The notes under the pieces were generated by a model. That model was given only the letters and a program-made list of their open reading frames with translations. It was not told the origin of the DNA and did not search any database. Made by a program: the position numbers and the translations under genes. Below, one piece after another: positions 15,596 through 23,487 of a stretch of DNA of 64,000 nt. Source of the DNA: an uncultured bacterium. Lineage in GTDB: Bacteria; Cyanobacteriota; Vampirovibrionia; Gastranaerophilales; Gastranaerophilaceae. The DNA is taken from NCBI GenBank assembly GCA_902475545.1, contig CABRZP010000003.1, forward strand, positions 95,433 to 159,432. The letters are read 5' to 3'. Numbering within the stretch: the first letter of the stretch is position 1; every line of letters starts with the position of its first letter.

Positions 15596-15913
15596 TTACT
15601 CATAAAGCGATGTAACTAATTTGTAAATAGTTTTGAACTCTTCATCTGAACTATTTGCAATAATATTATGCAATTTTTCTTCAAGAAACATTCTGGGTTG
15701 TTGATGTTCCAACTTCAATAACTCACAAATATCCATATTAAAAACTACTGCATATTTATCTAAAAGATCAGAGGATGGAAAATTTCTGCCATTTTCAATA
15801 CAACTTTGATGTTTCGGATCAATAGAAACCTGTTCAGCGAGTTGTGATTGTGTCATTTTGCAATGTGTTCTCAGCTCTTTTATTCTCAAGCCTAATAGTT
15901 TTTTCAGATTCAT
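15596..15913 (-). CDS. XRE-family helix-turn-helix regulator
   Basis: This encodes 105 residues. Residues 8-62 form a Cro/C1-type HTH ('L-R-I-K-E-L-R-T-H-C-K-M-T-Q-S-Q-L-A' then 'I-D-P-K-H-Q-S-C-I-E-N-G-R-N-F-P'). The C-terminal 40 residues are helical and may dimerise. It is probably a small cytoplasmic repressor. A long AT-rich region with an inverted repeat (16019-16051) lies upstream between it and the glycosyltransferase gene and might be its operator, which is inference. Confidence 0.85.
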   Translation of the reverse strand: MNLKKLLGLRIKELRTHCKMTQSQLAEQVSIDPKHQSCIENGRNFPSSDLLDKYAVVFNMDICELLKLEHQQPRMFLEEKLHNIIANSSDEEFKTIYKLVTSLYE

Positions 15914-16018
15914 AATACCTCTTTTTAAAGAGTTTAATTTATGCTGACAAAAATTAAAACTATATAATTTATAGTCTATATTGACATAAATCTATATTTA
16001 ATGTAATTAATCATATAT

Positions 16019-16051
16019 AAAAATAGAATATCGACCATAAATTCTATTTTT
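16019..16051. repeat. Inverted repeat in the XRE / glycosyltransferase intergenic region
   Basis: AAAAATAGAAT (16019-16029) and ATTCTATTTTT (16041-16051) have an 11-base centre. It could be an operator for the divergent XRE gene or a weak hairpin. The 240-base gap holds nothing else recognisable apart from a TATAAT at 16135-16140. Confidence 0.4.
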
Positions 16052-16153
16052 AATATAGAAAAATTTTAAATTACGATTGTGGATATACCTAACCGGATAA
16101 GTTCATTTCAAATTCACAAAGTAATGTAAACAAATATAATAAAGGTGAATAGA

Positions 16154-17002
16154 ATGGATAAGATTAAAGTTTCAATAATTATACCAGTGTACAATGTAGA
16201 AAAATATCTTGCAAAATGCTTAGATAGTATTATTAACCAAACATTAAAAGATATTGAAATTATATGCGTAAATGACGGTTCTACTGATAATTCACTCGAA
16301 ATTTTGACAGATTATGCAATATCAGACTCAAGAGTTATTATAATTAATCAAAAAAATGCAGGATTATCTGCGGCACGAAATACAGGAATAGATGCAGCAA
16401 CAGGAGAATATATCGGATTTGTAGATTCTGACGACTGGGTTGATACCAATTTTTATGAAAATTTATATAATGAAGCTGTTAATAATCAATGTGATATTGC
16501 TGTTGCAGGAATAATACGGCATTATAAACAACAAAACATTTATGATTTGAAATTTATAAATTCTCAAATCTCTGATAATTTAAATTCGAAATTTAAACTC
16601 TCTGACACACCTGATTGTTCGTATGTTTGGAATAAAATTTATAAAACTGCAAAAATAAAAGAACATAACTTAAAATTCCCTGTTGGAAAATATTATGAAG
16701 ATCAGTATTTTACCCCTTTGGCTTTTTTGAAATCTGACAAGCTGATTACTGTTCCAGAAATATTTTACCATTACCGCAGGCATTCAAATTCAATTGTAAA
16801 AAAGACAAAAAATAATGAAAAGTTATTAAGAGATAGCGTTGAGGCAAAAACTTTTATAAGTAATTTTATTTCAAAATATAATATAAATATTTCTCACAAA
16901 AAACAAGAAAAAAAATATAAAATATTTGGACTAACAATTTTAAAAACAATAAAAAAAGAAAATAAACAAAAAAATATTTTATTAAATTGTATAGAGTGGT
17001 AA
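16154..17002 (+). CDS. Family 2 glycosyltransferase
   Basis: This encodes 282 residues from the ATG at 16154, preceded by AAAGGTG; an in-frame GTG at 16145 lies within that site. The N-terminal GT-A fold is clear: 'V-S-I-I-I-P-V-Y-N-V-E-K-Y-L', then 'V-N-D-G-S-T-D-N-S', 'N-A-G-L-S-A-A-R-N-T-G' and the DxD-type 'F-V-D-S-D-D-W-V-D'. It transfers a sugar from a nucleotide donor onto a surface glycan. Residues 250 onward read 'K-Y-K-I-F-G-L-T-I-L', a short hydrophobic tail also found in the glycosyltransferases at 29465 and 30464. It forms a two-gene unit with the GT32-type gene 12 bases downstream. Confidence 0.9.
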   Translation: MDKIKVSIIIPVYNVEKYLAKCLDSIINQTLKDIEIICVNDGSTDNSLEILTDYAISDSRVIIINQKNAGLSAARNTGIDAATGEYIGFVDSDDWVDTNFYENLYNEAVNNQCDIAVAGIIRHYKQQNIYDLKFINSQISDNLNSKFKLSDTPDCSYVWNKIYKTAKIKEHNLKFPVGKYYEDQYFTPLAFLKSDKLITVPEIFYHYRRHSNSIVKKTKNNEKLLRDSVEAKTFISNFISKYNINISHKKQEKKYKIFGLTILKTIKKENKQKNILLNCIEW

Positions 17003-17014
17003 GGGAGAAATAGA

Positions 17015-17800
17015 ATGATTCCAAAAATAATTCACTACGTATGGGTTGGAGACAAACCTAAGTCAGATTTGGTTTTAAAATGTATTGATAGTTGGAAAAA
17101 GTTTTGTCCCGATTACGAAATTATCGAATGGGGTAATGATAAAATAAAAGACTTTGATAATTTATATTTACAACAGGCTTTTGAGAATAAAAAATGGGCA
17201 TTTGTATCTGATTATATAAGATTGCATGCCCTAAAACATTATGGTGGATTATATTTTGATACAGATTTAGAAATCACAAATTCGTTGGACAAATTTTTAA
17301 ATTTGCAATTTTTCAGCGGTTTTGAAGATTATCATGGTGTATACTCTCCCATTACTGCAATTATGGGTGCCGAAAGAGATCAAAAAATTATTTGTGATTT
17401 ATTAGATGAATATAAAAATATTCCATTTATAAAAAATGGGGTTTGTAATCAAACAACAAACACTGCACGAATAACTAAATATTTTGAAAAGAATTTCAAT
17501 ATTTCGTCTCCTTACAATCCCAATGAAACTATTAAATTGACAGATGAATGTATAATATACCCGTCATATTATTTTTGTGTTCCTCAAAATAATAAACAAA
17601 ACTATTCAATTCATCATTTTAACGGTTCATGGCTTGATGCATATAAAAGAACGATTATTTTTTCAGTTGGAAACTATAGAATTGCAAAATTCAGCAAACG
17701 AAAAAATGAACCGGAGGCAGCATTACCTCTGCTCAAAAATGAAAAAATCCTATTTCAATTTAGATTTCTAAAATATAAAATCTGCCTGATAAAATACTAA
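17015..17800 (+). CDS. Family 32-type glycosyltransferase (DXD sugar-binding)
   Basis: This encodes 261 residues. The start MIPKIIHYVWVGDKPKSD and the block 'V-S-D-Y-I-R-L-H-A-L-K-H-Y-G-G-L-Y-F-D-T-D' are diagnostic of the Gly_transf_sug/GT32 group; the last D-T-D is the metal/nucleotide-sugar-binding DxD. Such enzymes add mannose or related sugars to polysaccharide or lipid acceptors at the inner membrane face. A GGGAG site precedes the ATG. It is co-transcribed with the GT2 gene. Its last residues (FQFRFLKYKICLIKY) are basic and aromatic and could associate with the membrane. Confidence 0.88.
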   Translation: MIPKIIHYVWVGDKPKSDLVLKCIDSWKKFCPDYEIIEWGNDKIKDFDNLYLQQAFENKKWAFVSDYIRLHALKHYGGLYFDTDLEITNSLDKFLNLQFFSGFEDYHGVYSPITAIMGAERDQKIICDLLDEYKNIPFIKNGVCNQTTNTARITKYFEKNFNISSPYNPNETIKLTDECIIYPSYYFCVPQNNKQNYSIHHFNGSWLDAYKRTIIFSVGNYRIAKFSKRKNEPEAALPLLKNEKILFQFRFLKYKICLIKY

Positions 17801-17807
17801 TAATATC

Positions 17808-17836
17808 TTGATTTTTTCAAAAATTTACTGTATAAT
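17808..17836 (+). promoter_or_regulatory. Strong sigma-70 promoter of the 62-residue protein gene
   Basis: TTGATT (17808-17813), a 17-bp spacer and TATAAT (17831-17836) give a start near 17843 and a leader of about 34 bases with an AAGGGG ribosome-binding site. This excludes an upstream in-frame TTG as start. Confidence 0.8.
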
Positions 17837-17876
17837 ACCAAACTGTAACCAGTATTTAAGGGGTAAACAAAGTATT

Positions 17877-18065
17877 ATGACAGAAAAAGTTACTATTCGT
17901 TCAGACAGAAATTCAGATTACAAATTTATGTACAAAGGTGAAGAAGTAGTTCTTGGTGCCGGAAAAATTATTGGTATTGCTGATGGCTTAGAACATGTTG
18001 TTCTTCCAACTTGTGCTATGAAAATTGTGAATAATTTAATTGTTATTAAAGACGATGTAAAATAA
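17877..18065 (+). CDS. Small conserved-looking protein, unknown function
   Basis: This encodes 62 residues from the ATG at 17877, set by the promoter and the AAGGGG ribosome-binding site upstream. It begins MTEKVTIRSDRNSDYKFMYK and is beta-strand-rich, with a Lys/Glu/Asp mixture and one cysteine. There is no membrane segment. It has its own consensus promoter and a strong terminator, so it is a well-expressed monocistronic small gene. I do not recognise the family; a small beta-barrel or ribosome-associated protein is possible, but the sequence does not show it. Confidence 0.75.
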   Translation: MTEKVTIRSDRNSDYKFMYKGEEVVLGAGKIIGIADGLEHVVLPTCAMKIVNNLIVIKDDVK

Positions 18066-18090
18066 ACTTACATAATAAAAGCATATTTTG

Positions 18091-18117
18091 AAGACCGGAA
18101 AAACCGGTCTTTTGTTT
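18091..18117 (+). terminator. Intrinsic terminator
   Basis: AAGACCGG (18091-18098) and CCGGTCTT (18104-18111) with an A5 loop are followed by TTGTTTT. Confidence 0.9.
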
Positions 18118-18151
18118 TATGATATAATCTTTTCAAATAAGGAGAATTTAT

Positions 18152-18535
18152 ATGAAATTATTACATACAATGATTAGAGTTAAAGATATAGAAGCAAGTT
18201 TGAAATTTTATACAGAACTTCTGAATATGAAATTAGACAAGAAGAAACGCCTTGATGATTGCTGGCTTTATTTCTTAAACGATGAAGAAGGAACAACTCA
18301 ATTAGAGCTAACTTATAATGATGAAACTCCTGAACTTGGCTATAATTTAGGTCAAGGTTTCGGACATTTTGCATTTTCTGTCGAGTCTCTGGATAAATTC
18401 ACGGAAAAACTTCATTCATTGGGATATGAATACCTATATGAACCATTTGATTTAAACGGAAAAGGAACAAAAATCGCATTTGTTCAAGATCCTGACGGAT
18501 ACGAAATAGAATTGATTGAAAAAGTTGTATGGTAA
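18152..18535 (+). CDS. gloA: Lactoylglutathione lyase (glyoxalase I)
   Basis: This encodes 127 residues, typical for bacterial GloA. It starts MKLLHTMIRVKDIEASLKFY, with the first metal-ligand His at residue 5. It continues with 'Q-L-E-L-T' (Glu ligand), 'G-F-G-H-F-A-F' (His ligand) and 'D-P-D-G-Y-E-I-E-L-I' (final Glu ligand), so all four metal ligands of the paired beta-alpha-beta-beta-beta fold are present. It converts the methylglyoxal-thiol hemithioacetal to a lactoyl thioester. AAGGAG precedes the ATG. The gene is monocistronic between a terminator and the murA leader. Confidence 0.92.
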   Translation: MKLLHTMIRVKDIEASLKFYTELLNMKLDKKKRLDDCWLYFLNDEEGTTQLELTYNDETPELGYNLGQGFGHFAFSVESLDKFTEKLHSLGYEYLYEPFDLNGKGTKIAFVQDPDGYEIELIEKVVW

Positions 18536-18674
18536 TATTATTTAAATATTAAGAATAATATTTCATTGCAAGTATATACAATCTTTACATAATTTAATTT
18601 ATTTACAACAAAATAAAGTGATTGTATTATTATATATAGTGAAGATATGATGAAGATTTCTTTCGGAGGCTAAG

Positions 18675-19994
18675 TTGGTAGAAAGATTTTATATAAAAGG
18701 CGGAACCCCACTAAAAGGTGAAGTACAAATAGGCGGAGCTAAGAATTCAGTATTAAAACTTATGGCGGCTGCAATTCTGGCTAAAGGCGAATCAAAAATT
18801 TATAATGTTCCTGATTTAACAGATGTTGAGATTATGCTTAGCGTTATCGCTCAATTAGGTGCAAAAACAAGTTATAATAAAGAAGAAAAATCATTAACAA
18901 TAGATGCTACTGATATTACTAATATAACTGCAAGTTATGAATTAGTAAGTAAAATGAGAGCATCTTTTATTGTTTTAGGTGCATTAGTTTCACGTTGTCG
19001 TGAAGCTCGAGTTGCTTTACCTGGCGGATGTGCTATCGGAGAAAGAAGAGTTGATTTCCACATTCGCGGACTTGAAGCTCTTGGTGCTAAAATCAAAATT
19101 GAAAGCGGTTATGTACACGCTAAAGCAAGTAAACTTGTAGGTTCAGATGTATATTTGGATATCCCTTCTGTAGGTGCAACTGAAAATATTATGTTGGCAT
19201 CAGTTTTAGCAGAAGGCTCAACAAGAATTCAAAACGCAGCACAAGAACCTGAAATCGTTGATCTTGCAAACTTCTTAAATACTATGGGAGCTGATATTTC
19301 AGGTGCCGGAACTTCTGAAATTATTATTAACGGTGTAAAACAATCTGATTTACATCCGATTGAATATACAACAATTCCGGACAGAATTGAAGCCGGAACA
19401 TTTATGACAGCAATCATTGCAACTAAAGGAAAAGGTATTATAAAAAATATATATCCTGCACACTTGACATTCTTTACCGATAAATTGTTAAAGATGGGGG
19501 CAAATATAAAACTTCTTGACCCGACATCAATGGAAGTAAGCTGTAAAAACAGATTGAACTCTATAAATTTTGTAACTCAGCCATATCCGGGCTTCCCGAC
19601 AGACTTACAGTCAATGGCTATGACCCTTTTGACCACAGCAAATGGTGTTGGTATTATTACAGAAAGTTTGTACGAAAACAGATTTATGCAGGTTCCTGAT
19701 TTGAATAGAATGGGTGCAGATATTCACCAAGACAGAAACCACGCAATTATTAAAGGTGTTAAAAAACTTTCCGGAGCTATCTTAACAGCAAGTGATTTGA
19801 GAGCCGGTGCATCTTTAGTTGTAGCAGCGTTAATGGCTGACGGAAATTCTGTCGTTGAAAAACTACATCATATAGATAGAGGATACGAAAATTTCGAAAG
19901 TAAGATAAGATTGTTAGGAGGGAAAATAGAACGTAAAAACGAAGATTTCCCATCAAACCTAACGGAGGGTACACATAATGAGTCCTACTTATAA
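18675..19994 (+). CDS. murA: UDP-N-acetylglucosamine 1-carboxyvinyltransferase
   Basis: This encodes 439 residues from a TTG at 18675 with CGGAGG five bases upstream. It catalyses the first committed step of peptidoglycan synthesis, transferring enolpyruvate from PEP to UDP-GlcNAc. The signatures are 'G-G-A-K-N-S-V-L-K' near the N-terminus and P-G-G-C-A-I-G, where Cys119 is the PEP-attacked, fosfomycin-target residue. 'P-D-R-I-E-A-G-T-F' and 'D-L-R-A-G-A-S-L-V' follow. Length matches MurA (about 420), with a slightly longer, charged C-terminus. Its last 17 bases overlap the next gene, so the two are translationally coupled. Confidence 0.96.
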   Translation: MVERFYIKGGTPLKGEVQIGGAKNSVLKLMAAAILAKGESKIYNVPDLTDVEIMLSVIAQLGAKTSYNKEEKSLTIDATDITNITASYELVSKMRASFIVLGALVSRCREARVALPGGCAIGERRVDFHIRGLEALGAKIKIESGYVHAKASKLVGSDVYLDIPSVGATENIMLASVLAEGSTRIQNAAQEPEIVDLANFLNTMGADISGAGTSEIIINGVKQSDLHPIEYTTIPDRIEAGTFMTAIIATKGKGIIKNIYPAHLTFFTDKLLKMGANIKLLDPTSMEVSCKNRLNSINFVTQPYPGFPTDLQSMAMTLLTTANGVGIITESLYENRFMQVPDLNRMGADIHQDRNHAIIKGVKKLSGAILTASDLRAGASLVVAALMADGNSVVEKLHHIDRGYENFESKIRLLGGKIERKNEDFPSNLTEGTHNESYL

Positions 19995-20313
19995 ACGTTG
20001 GTACGATCATGACCCATTATTATTAGAAGTAATTGAGCTTTTGAGAAATTATCAAACTGAATTAAGAGCTCAAGCAGAAATATTTTTGCAAAAAATTGAA
20101 GAAAAAGTTTCAAAAGAAACAATTGATAAATTTTATGCTATGGTTAAGCCTGTAAATGCAAATAATCGTTGGTATGATAAAGATCCTGTTATCTCCAGAA
20201 CGGTAGAAATTTTGAGAATTGTTCCACCTGAAGCTCAACGTATTTGTGCCCAAAATTTTATTAAAACATTAAAGGAAATGGGGATCGAATACGAAAGTCC
20301 AAATGTAAAATAA
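19978..20313 (+). CDS. Small protein with a duplicated RWYD-D-P repeat
   Basis: This encodes 111 residues of unknown function, starting inside the murA 3' end with GGAGGG just upstream. The protein is an internal duplication: 'R-W-Y-D-H-D-P-L-L-L-E-V-I-E-L-L' (residues 7-22) and 'R-W-Y-D-K-D-P-V-I-S-R-T-V-E-I-L' (about 63-78), each followed by a helix. There is no signal or membrane segment. Overlap with murA suggests a linked function, perhaps regulation of MurA or envelope synthesis, but that is context only. Confidence 0.8.
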   Translation: MSPTYKRWYDHDPLLLEVIELLRNYQTELRAQAEIFLQKIEEKVSKETIDKFYAMVKPVNANNRWYDKDPVISRTVEILRIVPPEAQRICAQNFIKTLKEMGIEYESPNVK

Positions 20314-20337
20314 GTTGAAATAGTGTAGTGGGAAAAT

Positions 20338-20372
20338 AAAAAGAACTCTGATAAATTCAGGGTTCTTTTTAT
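20338..20372 (+). terminator. Intrinsic terminator of the murA unit
   Basis: AAGAACTCTGA and TCAGGGTTCTT form an 11-bp stem (one G-T pair) flanked by A5 and T5. A second hairpin follows at 20382-20410 (AAGCCCGTAC / GTACAGGCTT, one mismatch) and may serve the opposing tolC-like gene. Confidence 0.85.
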
Positions 20373-20381
20373 TATAATGAG

Positions 20382-20410
20382 AAGCCCGTACATTATTCGT
20401 ACAGGCTTTT
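20382..20410 (-). terminator. Hairpin downstream of the TolC-like gene
   Basis: Arms 20382-20391 and 20399-20408 pair with one mismatch. On the minus strand the T tail is short, so efficiency is uncertain. Confidence 0.5.
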
Positions 20411-20443
20411 AGTAAGTAAAAATATGATTAAGATTTAGTGTAT

Positions 20444-21844
20444 TTATAACTGTGTTCCAACCGCTTTGTACAATCCAATGTAATCAACAAGGCAGTTAAT
20501 TTTATCGTTTACAACTTGCTTATCTGTAAATAAAACATTTTCTTTTACTTGAATTAAATCAAGTTTAGAAATTGTTCCTTGATTATATTTCTGAGTGCTG
20601 TAACCAAAATCTTGTCTTTCAAGTTTTGCTTGTTTCTCGGTATCTGTAAATTTTTGATGATCAAGTTTTATTGAAACCATTGCATCATTTACTTCTTGAA
20701 TTGCAGTAAGATTTGTTTTTCTATAATTATTTAAAATTCTTTCATATTCATCTTTTTTCATTCTAAGATTAGCAACTCTTCTGCCGCCTGTAAATATTGG
20801 AAGATTAAGCCCGCCGCCAAGCATTGCCAGTGCATTTTTAGTAGTAAATACACTTCCTAAATCGTTGGCTAAGAAAAACGCAACCCCCATAAGATTAACT
20901 GATGGTAAAAATTCTTTTTTAGCAACCCTGACATTTATACCTGCTTTTTCAACCATTTTTTCTGCTCTGATGTAATCAGGTCGTGTTACAATAACTTCTG
21001 ACGAAATTTCAGATGGAATATTACCGGAAAAATGAATATCGTCAAAACTTGTTCTAGTTAAAGATTCAGCTTTATTCGGATTTTCACCAAGCAATACACA
21101 TAATTGATTTAATAATTTTGTTCTTTGCTTTTTATATTCTGTTAAATCTGTATTACCTGCAATATATGATTTATTTGCTTTTACAGTATCAGCTGTAGAA
21201 GTTAAACCTTCTTTATTTCTTGCTAACATTAAATCGTAAATTGTTTTTCTATCCTGAACGATTTCTTCTTGCAAAGCAATCATTTTATCCAATTTAACAA
21301 TATTAAAATAAGTAGTTCCAACAGCAGATGCAATTGAAATATATGCGGCACGCTCGTCTTGCAAAGAAGCTTCGTAATCTTTCTTAGAAGCTTTTGTTTT
21401 ATCTCTGTTTTTCAGGAATAAATCCAATTCATAACTGGCAAAAGCCGGAACTGAAAATCCCCAGTCAGAGCTTGATGAATACGGCATTTTTGAATAACCG
21501 GCACCCGCCCCAAGATTAGCTGATGGAAGTTCATTTGCAAATTGAATTTTTACTGCTTGATAATATTCATCAACAGCAATAGTTGCCATTTTTAAATCGT
21601 AATTGTTTTTTATTGCGGTATCAATATAACCGTTCAAAATATCATCATTGAAATTTTTCCACCAATCATAGTTAATATATTCATATTTGAAAACATCGCT
21701 TTTTGCTCTTTGCTTATGAGTTTTTGTTATTGAAACTTTTTTAGGTTCTTTTATATCTTTGTTTCCTATAGCAAGACATGCTGCAGGAGAAATATTTGTC
21801 AAAATAAAACTTGCCAATAATAATGTAGCTATACTCTTTTTCAA
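20444..21844 (-). CDS. TolC/OprM-like outer-membrane efflux protein
   Basis: This encodes 466 residues from a TTG at 21844 with GAGG about 10 bases upstream. Residues 1-26 form a signal peptide (MKKSIATLLLASFILTNIS, then P-A-A-C-L-A). The mature part has the duplicated outer-membrane efflux layout: two blocks with long amphipathic helices, each containing an 'A-x-x-x-Y-x-x-x-V' and 'R-P-D-Y-I-R-A-E' type segment, the latter typical of the NodT/OprM branch. It would form the trimeric exit duct for the EmrA/EmrB pump encoded divergently. The 117-base shared intergenic region carries a perfect palindrome likely bound by the MarR protein. It implies an outer membrane. Confidence 0.88.
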   Translation of the reverse strand: MKKSIATLLLASFILTNISPAACLAIGNKDIKEPKKVSITKTHKQRAKSDVFKYEYINYDWWKNFNDDILNGYIDTAIKNNYDLKMATIAVDEYYQAVKIQFANELPSANLGAGAGYSKMPYSSSSDWGFSVPAFASYELDLFLKNRDKTKASKKDYEASLQDERAAYISIASAVGTTYFNIVKLDKMIALQEEIVQDRKTIYDLMLARNKEGLTSTADTVKANKSYIAGNTDLTEYKKQRTKLLNQLCVLLGENPNKAESLTRTSFDDIHFSGNIPSEISSEVIVTRPDYIRAEKMVEKAGINVRVAKKEFLPSVNLMGVAFFLANDLGSVFTTKNALAMLGGGLNLPIFTGGRRVANLRMKKDEYERILNNYRKTNLTAIQEVNDAMVSIKLDHQKFTDTEKQAKLERQDFGYSTQKYNQGTISKLDLIQVKENVLFTDKQVVNDKINCLVDYIGLYKAVGTQL

Positions 21845-21907
21845 TGTTTTATATCCTCTTAAAAATATCTACTTGCATTTTATATATCAGTATGATAACA
21901 TAATATT

Positions 21908-21921
21908 GTTGCAAATGCAAC
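21908..21921. promoter_or_regulatory. Palindromic operator between tolC-like gene and marR
   Basis: GTTGCAAATGCAAC has 6-bp arms GTTGCA and TGCAAC with an AA centre. It lies in the divergent promoter region of the efflux locus. Length, symmetry and position fit a MarR-family operator controlling both directions. Confidence 0.65.
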
Positions 21922-21961
21922 ACATAATTTTTACAACATAGAGAAAATTCTAAACCATAAG

Positions 21962-22423
21962 ATGTATAAATATCAGCACTACACAGATTCAATATTTTAT
22001 CAATTCGAGCAAACTGCAAAGTATTGCCGTTTTTTAGGTGCTCAAGTTTTTCAAAAATTAAATATGCCAGTAACACCTGATGAATTTTATGCCTTGGATG
22101 TTATTATGTTAAATAATAATATTTGTCAAAGAGAACTTGCAAAAATGATTTTGAAGGATAGGCCAAATACCGGAAGAATTTTAGATTCTCTTGAATCAAA
22201 AGGATACATTAAACGCTTTGCTGACACAAAAAATAACAGACTTGTACGTAGAATGAAGATAACATCAGAAGGAATTAGAGTGACGGAAGAAACCTCCGCA
22301 AAACTAAGAGAATATATCAGTAATATCCCTAAAATATTCTCAGATGAAGATAAAGATTTATTAAGAAGTTTAATTATAAAATTTAGAGAAAGTTTAGAAC
22401 TACAAGTAGAAATGAAAATATAA
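21962..22423 (+). CDS. MarR-family transcriptional regulator
   Basis: This encodes 153 residues. The winged-helix core lies at residues about 45-110: 'C-Q-R-E-L-A-K-M-I-L-K-D-R-P-N-T-G-R' is the recognition HTH and 'S-K-G-Y-I-K-R' with 'N-N-R-L-V-R-R-M-K-I' forms the wing. Terminal helices form the dimer interface. MarR repressors release DNA when small phenolic or lipophilic compounds bind. It is first in the operon marR-emrA-emrB-emrB and divergent from the tolC-like gene, with a fitting palindrome at 21908-21921. It is very likely the local efflux repressor. Confidence 0.9.
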   Translation: MYKYQHYTDSIFYQFEQTAKYCRFLGAQVFQKLNMPVTPDEFYALDVIMLNNNICQRELAKMILKDRPNTGRILDSLESKGYIKRFADTKNNRLVRRMKITSEGIRVTEETSAKLREYISNIPKIFSDEDKDLLRSLIIKFRESLELQVEMKI

Positions 22424-22434
22424 GAGGTTAAAAC

Positions 22435-23439
22435 ATGGAAGAGAAAATTCAAGAACAAGAAGTTATTGAAGAAACACAAAACAAAAAACCAAAAGGAAGA
22501 AAAAGAAAAATAGCTATAGGTATTGTTGCTATTGCAGCAATTCTTTCAGGATTTTATATTGCTCATGAAATGCAATACCAATCAACAGATGATGCCTACG
22601 TTGAAACAACAACAGTGAATGTTGCTCCTCGTGTATCAGGACAAATAGCAGAAGTTTACGTAAAAGATAACCAACACGTAAATGAAGGCGATTTAGTTGC
22701 AGTTATTGATGCTGACGATTACAAAATCAAATTAGAACAAGCAGATTCTACTTATGAAAAAATTAAATTAGATCAATCAAATGCTAAAGCTAATCTTGTA
22801 GCTGCAGAATCTAATATTGCCCTTGCCAAAAAAGATTTAGAAAGATATAGAAAACTTTATGAACAAGGTGCAGTTTCAAAACAAACTTTTGATGCGGCTC
22901 AAGTCAAATATGATGATGCTCAAGCTAGTTTAACCCAGGCAAATCAGGCTTTATTTTCAGAAAACGGTAAAACCGTTGCCGATGCAAACTTAAGAACAGC
23001 AAAAGCTGCAAAAGATAAAGCTGCACTTGACCTATCTTACACAAAAATCTATGCACCACAAGCTGGAACAGTTTCATCCAGAAGAGTTGAAAAAGGAATG
23101 TATGTAACAGCAGGAGCTCCATTATTTACTCTTGTACCTGAAGAAGTTTGGATTGTTGCAAATTTCAAAGAAAACCAATTAACAAATATGAAACCGGGTC
23201 AACCTGTTGAAATTAAAATTGATACATATCCAAATAAAAAATTCAAAGGGAAAATTGACAGTATTCAAAGAGCATCAGGGGCTAAATCAAGTTTATTCCC
23301 ACCTGAAAATGCTGTAGGCTCGTTTGTAAAAATTGTACAAAGAATTCCTGTAAAAATTGTATTTACTGAAAATATAAATCCAAATGAATACAACATAGTT
23401 CCGGGAATGTCAGTAGTTCCAAAAGTTAAAGTTAAATAG
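22435..23439 (+). CDS. emrA: EmrA/HlyD-type periplasmic adaptor of the efflux pump
   Basis: This encodes 334 residues. A cytoplasmic basic N-terminus is followed by one membrane helix (about 26-46). Then come the membrane-fusion signature 'Y-Q-S-T-D-D-A-Y-V-E' at the start of the periplasmic part, a biotinyl-lipoyl half-motif ('V-A-P-R-V-S-G-Q-I'), a long alpha-hairpin (about 95-190), the second lipoyl half and a beta-barrel ('W-I-V-A-N-F-K-E-N-Q-L'). It links the inner-membrane EmrB-type pump to the outer-membrane duct. AAGAGG precedes the ATG. A terminator-like hairpin separates it from the pump genes. Confidence 0.92.
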   Translation: MEEKIQEQEVIEETQNKKPKGRKRKIAIGIVAIAAILSGFYIAHEMQYQSTDDAYVETTTVNVAPRVSGQIAEVYVKDNQHVNEGDLVAVIDADDYKIKLEQADSTYEKIKLDQSNAKANLVAAESNIALAKKDLERYRKLYEQGAVSKQTFDAAQVKYDDAQASLTQANQALFSENGKTVADANLRTAKAAKDKAALDLSYTKIYAPQAGTVSSRRVEKGMYVTAGAPLFTLVPEEVWIVANFKENQLTNMKPGQPVEIKIDTYPNKKFKGKIDSIQRASGAKSSLFPPENAVGSFVKIVQRIPVKIVFTENINPNEYNIVPGMSVVPKVKVK

Positions 23440-23441
23440 TT

Positions 23442-23473
23442 AAAAAAGGAGTGGTTTTTCACTCCTCTTTTTT
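23442..23473 (+). terminator. Hairpin between emrA and the first emrB (attenuator-like)
   Basis: AGGAGTG (23447-23453) pairs with CACTCCT (23460-23466) and six T residues follow at 23468-23473. It begins three bases after the emrA stop and ends before the ribosome-binding site of the next gene, so it should lower pump transcription relative to adaptor. Confidence 0.65.
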
Positions 23474-23487
23474 AGAAGGTATTTAAA

